A stretch of DNA of 64,000 nucleotides from the NCBI RefSeq assembly GCF_043641665.1, contig NC_092193.1, positions 14,641,501-14,705,500 on the forward strand. The letters run 5' to 3'. This document shows, one piece after another, positions 60,411 to 64,000 of the stretch. Numbering within the stretch: the first letter of the stretch is position 1; every line of letters starts with the position of its first letter. The translations under genes and the position numbers were made by a program. Source of the DNA: Enoplosus armatus (taxonomy: Eukaryota; Chordata; Actinopteri; Centrarchiformes; Enoplosidae). Below the pieces are notes generated by a model. The model was not told where the DNA came from and made no database searches. It saw nothing but the letters and a program-made list of their open reading frames with translations.

Positions 60411-61150
60411 ATCTGATTTGATAATGCTGGCAACAATATTGAGAAAATTGGTTTTCAGGGCCTTTAACATAAAATGTAATAGAGCAATTACTGATTGAAT
60501 AAAACATGATGACAAAATCCAAATAATCAAAACATTTTAGAGATTTTATTTTAGGGTGTCTGATCAGACTTTTTAGAAGGCAGTATTAGACTCATGACCT
60601 CAGTATTTCTAAAATCCTGGCTACAGTCCTGGTTTTAGTGACCTGCAGGGAGTTTATATTCTACAATTAAAGAAATATACATGGTGGGTATTTTGTGAGC
60701 TAATTGAAACATCAATTAGACATTTGTGTTGGAAAATAAGATATACAGAACAGTTAACTAACTAAATAAGTAGTAAAAATTGTTATTTTGGTCCTGGTGC
60801 TTTGATTTCCTTTGATCTGAAGGGTGAAACAGCCTCATACCAAAAGTACACATAAGAGTATCAGGACAGGGGGGTCCACAAACTTTTATTTTACACCACC
60901 AGATGGCAACAGCACACCACAGTAAGAAACCAGCACACAGAAAATGAAAACGCCAGTCAGCCAATTGCTTATTTCTTTATTTGTTTTAGTCAAAACACAC
61001 AATTTACCCATACTGGTTTTCACTTGGTGTATTATTTGTTCCAGTTATTACTTGAGTCTCCCTCCACAGGCTGAAGGCAGACCAACGTGACTGACAGACT
61101 CACTGTGTTACTGGGAGATGAAGATCAGAAGAAAGGCTCTCTGGGTGACG

Positions 61151-61152
<2 letters not shown>
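60411..61152. other. Non-coding, no gene seen
   Basis: AT-rich. An acceptor-like TCTCCCTCCACAG ends at 61070, but no coding frame with family resemblance follows it. Confidence 0.4.

Positions 61153-61190
<38 letters not shown>
61153..61190. repeat. (TG)n microsatellite
   Basis: Uninterrupted TG repeat of about 38 bases. Confidence 0.97.
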
Positions 61191-61191
<1 letters not shown>

Positions 61192-63155
61192 ATATATGCG
61201 AAGGCATTTGATCAACATCTTCGATTGGATGTCCACTTAACAAGTCAAATCATCCCCCCAACCACCACCTCCATCGTAGCCGTGGGAGGGTCCTGGGGGC
61301 CTCAGCCCCGACCGTAAAGGTCACTCTGCAGAGGTTAAAGGTGGCCACACACACACACACGCACACACATACACACTGATTTCTCTGAGAGCCATCCTTT
61401 CTCCTTTCCTTCCATCTCTCCTGTCGTCAGTTCCTCTGCCCTCCTCCATCACTCTCTCTCTTTCTCCCTCCTTCTTTTTTTTTTGTCTCTGCTCTATTTG
61501 AAATTGATTGTCTTCTACCATCACAAAGACACTTGGTTCTGATTGATTGATTGGTAAGGGAAGAGGGAGAGAACATCGACACTGGGACTTCCAGAGCTCT
61601 GAGGTCTGAAGGAGAAAAAAAAAGCAAATGACGCCATTTTGATGCACTGGAAGAAACCGTATTTCAGCTGCCCGGCCGTTTGTTTGTTTATGCTTCTGCC
61701 GGCTCCTAAAGCAGACAAACATCCAGGCTGATCGAATCTAGATTAAATACGGATGAGCTGAAATACAGGAACAAAACAAAGAAGCTCGCACACAAAGTCA
61801 CACTCACACCTGTGTGATGAAACAAAGGGTAGATACAGATACAGACATGGAAGTGTGGAGGCTATCTGCACACAAAGGGAAGGGTTACAACAGGAGGACA
61901 GACACAGTAATGAAGCAGATACACGTACAAATACACACATTTTATACAAATACACAAACAGCATGTCAAAGACACAAAGCTAAAAAGGATGTAAAGATTA
62001 CTTGGAAACCAAAACCCAGTTGTTTTTTTTCCCTGTTTCTCCCCCTCTGCCCAACCTGTAGAGGTACAGTTCATCCTGCAGTTTATATACACTTATATAG
62101 TATCCATGCATAAAAGAATCGCTCATCCCAACCCTGACAGAGGTGCTTTGGTTGGTTCTCTTTTTTTTAATATGGGAATCACTTTAACACACATAGGAGA
62201 CAATCTTTAAACACAAAATAAGCCTAAACATGATGCAAAACAGAAATTTGTGTCCTTGATGTGTCATTTTTGAACTTTTCCTACTACGTCTTACTTTGTT
62301 TTCATAATCTTTCGTCTCTGATTTCTTCCTTCTGCTTCTTTCTCATTATGTCTTTCCCTATGCCCTCTACATCTCCATCACTCCTCCTTTCAATCTTTCT
62401 CTTGACTCCAAAAAGGACAACGTGCAAACCTACAAACAATAAATTAACCAACTCAAAAGATGTCAAACCATAAGACGGCTTATACTGCACACGCTCCTTT
62501 AAAGAAATCTTTTAAAAAACGGAACAATCATTTTGCTGTGACTTTAATGTCACTTTCATTGCTAAACATTGTCATTATTGTTTCACTACATTAACCTTTA
62601 CAATAAAGATTTGAGGTATATCAAGATGAATTGTCTACACATGCCTGCCTGTGATGCTACCCTGGACGGAGGGACCAGCGAAGAGGGTTTGGATGGGCAG
62701 GGGTCACTGGCGGGCATCACGTGTCATTTGGAGATGAGAGGTTGAATCATTTTTATACTGATTGATCATTGGTTATTGTTGTTACACAGGTTAAGTTTAA
62801 ATGTGAGCCAATGAGAGAGCGGGATCAGAGGGCTTTGTAAACAGTCAGATACACACACACACCTACACTCGGATTACAAATTACACAAAAATATCTCTGG
62901 TGGGAGTGTGTGTGCATGTGTGTATCATGGAGAGGACTCGGTGAGATGACATACTCTCACCAGTACGTAAGAACATACGCAAAAACAAAAGGGTGGCGGA
63001 AAACAATCTTTTCCCCTCGTTGTGTGAAAAAAAGTGTTCTTTGAAACTGAACAAAAGTGGCTTTTTTATGTCATGAGGACCCCTCCTGTGCTGCTCCCCC
63101 TTCACCCAATGTGTGCCCCCCTTCACTTTAAACACTGTGTGTTTATGTATATATA

Positions 63156-63158
<3 letters not shown>
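61191..63158. other. Non-coding, no gene seen
   Basis: Unique-looking sequence with C/T-rich patches at 61385-61495 and 62275-62405. No gene is supported. Confidence 0.5.
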
Positions 63159-63204
<46 letters not shown>

Positions 63205-63216
63205 ACATGCACGCAT

Positions 63217-63248
<32 letters not shown>
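63159..63248. repeat. (GT)21 and (AC)15 facing each other across 18 bases
   Basis: GT repeat 63159-63200, centre GCGTACATGCACGCATGC, then AC repeat 63219-63248. The two arrays are complementary, so the block is a long inverted repeat able to form a hairpin or cruciform. Confidence 0.95.
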
Positions 63249-63252
<4 letters not shown>

Positions 63253-63363
63253 ATGCAGAGCAGTCCAACCCCCTGGTTGAAGGAAAAAGGCACTCAACTC
63301 TTCGCACATAACAAACACCCCCCTGTGTTAGCCATGCGGCATGACTGCTCTGTGGAAGTGTGT

Positions 63364-63364
<1 letters not shown>

Positions 63365-63403
<39 letters not shown>
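63365..63403. repeat. (GT)n microsatellite
   Basis: Uninterrupted repeat of about 39 bases. Confidence 0.97.
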
Positions 63404-63405
<2 letters not shown>

Positions 63406-63522
63406 ACTTAGAAGCATATCTTCATCTGCATGTGTGTAGTGTTTGCGTGTGTGCACGTCCCAGGTCCAGTGTGAACACGGCAGGCTTGAAGTATCTTTGG
63501 TATTGATGGCTGTGTCACAGTC

Positions 63523-63594
63523 CACTCACACACACTCACACTCTCTCACACACACACACTCACACACACTCACACTTACACACACACACTCACA

Positions 63595-63648
<54 letters not shown>

Positions 63649-63655
63649 CACACAC
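63523..63655. repeat. Compound (CA)n/(CACT)n microsatellite
   Basis: About 130 bases of CACA with regularly spaced CT interruptions, the longest simple repeat in the window. Confidence 0.97.
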
Positions 63656-64000
63656 AGTTTCCTATCACTAACTCTCTGCTTTGGATCTGAACTCCAAACA
63701 TCTGCACTGGAAACCTACAGTCTTTCCCTCTGGACTCTAGAAGAAGTGACGCCTCCATCAGGGAATCTGTTATAGTGCACTACGTTACGACCAGAACCCA
63801 AACTATGGAGGAATGTCACTTAAACGTTCCCTTCCAGTCTGATGATGGGCCTCTGATGCTCCTGCTGCGCCTTTCTTCCTCCTGTCTGCGTCTCCTCTCT
63901 AATATGATTATCTCCCGCTACAAGATGCTACACAACAAGTGGCTTTGCCCACAGAAAAATTAAAACAAAAAAAAAAGACACAAAGAAATGAGGCGGTTCT
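63656..64000. other. Window end, no gene seen
   Basis: Unique, GC-moderate sequence. It could be UTR of a gene beyond the window, but nothing supports a strand or reading frame. Confidence 0.3.

Overview
The window is nuclear DNA from a ray-finned fish, most likely a percomorph teleost. Three things point there: very dense (CA)n/(GT)n microsatellites; remnants of fish-type L2 LINEs, tRNA-type SINEs and short hAT-like elements; and one vertebrate gene of the LINGO family whose protein is closest to LINGO3. There is no operon structure, no ribosome binding site and nothing bacterial.

Only one protein-coding gene can be supported. It is a lingo3 orthologue on the + strand at 49355-52021, built from three coding exons: 49355-49909, 50516-51259 and 51452-52021. 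They join in phase 0 to give 622 residues: signal peptide, LRRNT, leucine-rich repeats, LRRCT, one Ig domain, a transmembrane helix and a short tail ending RKFNMKMI. A splice acceptor just before the first coding exon (AG at 49298-49299) implies at least one upstream non-coding exon. Two candidate polyadenylation signals lie at 52359 and 52651. The two introns inside the coding region are the main biological surprise, because LINGO coding regions are typically uninterrupted.

Layout. From 1 to about 49.3 kb there is no supportable coding gene. This stretch holds microsatellites, long C/T-rich tracts, a degraded L2-like LINE coding fragment (21150-21470), a LINE-type 3' end (7955-8140), a tRNA-type SINE (6465-6582), several short inverted-repeat elements, and five copies of one dispersed repeat family (10.2, 12.7, 22.0, 39.4 and 46.9 kb). 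It also holds several non-repetitive, homeobox-motif-rich stretches that could be conserved regulatory elements. From 49.3 to 52.7 kb lies lingo3. From 52.7 to 64 kb there is again no supportable gene. This part has a GC-richer patch with a perfect RFX X-box at 53056-53069, a 1.3-kb non-autonomous hAT element with a probable 8-bp target duplication (54382-55685), and a microsatellite-dense end at 63.1-63.7 kb.

The likely reading is a gene-poor regulatory landscape around a neuronal cell-surface gene, with the upstream part possibly containing its 5' non-coding exon or exons. No undescribed multi-gene system is visible. The most unusual items are the lingo3 introns, a perfect 16-bp-arm palindrome at 42686-42719, and a 29-G run set inside a TG repeat at 45720-45802.
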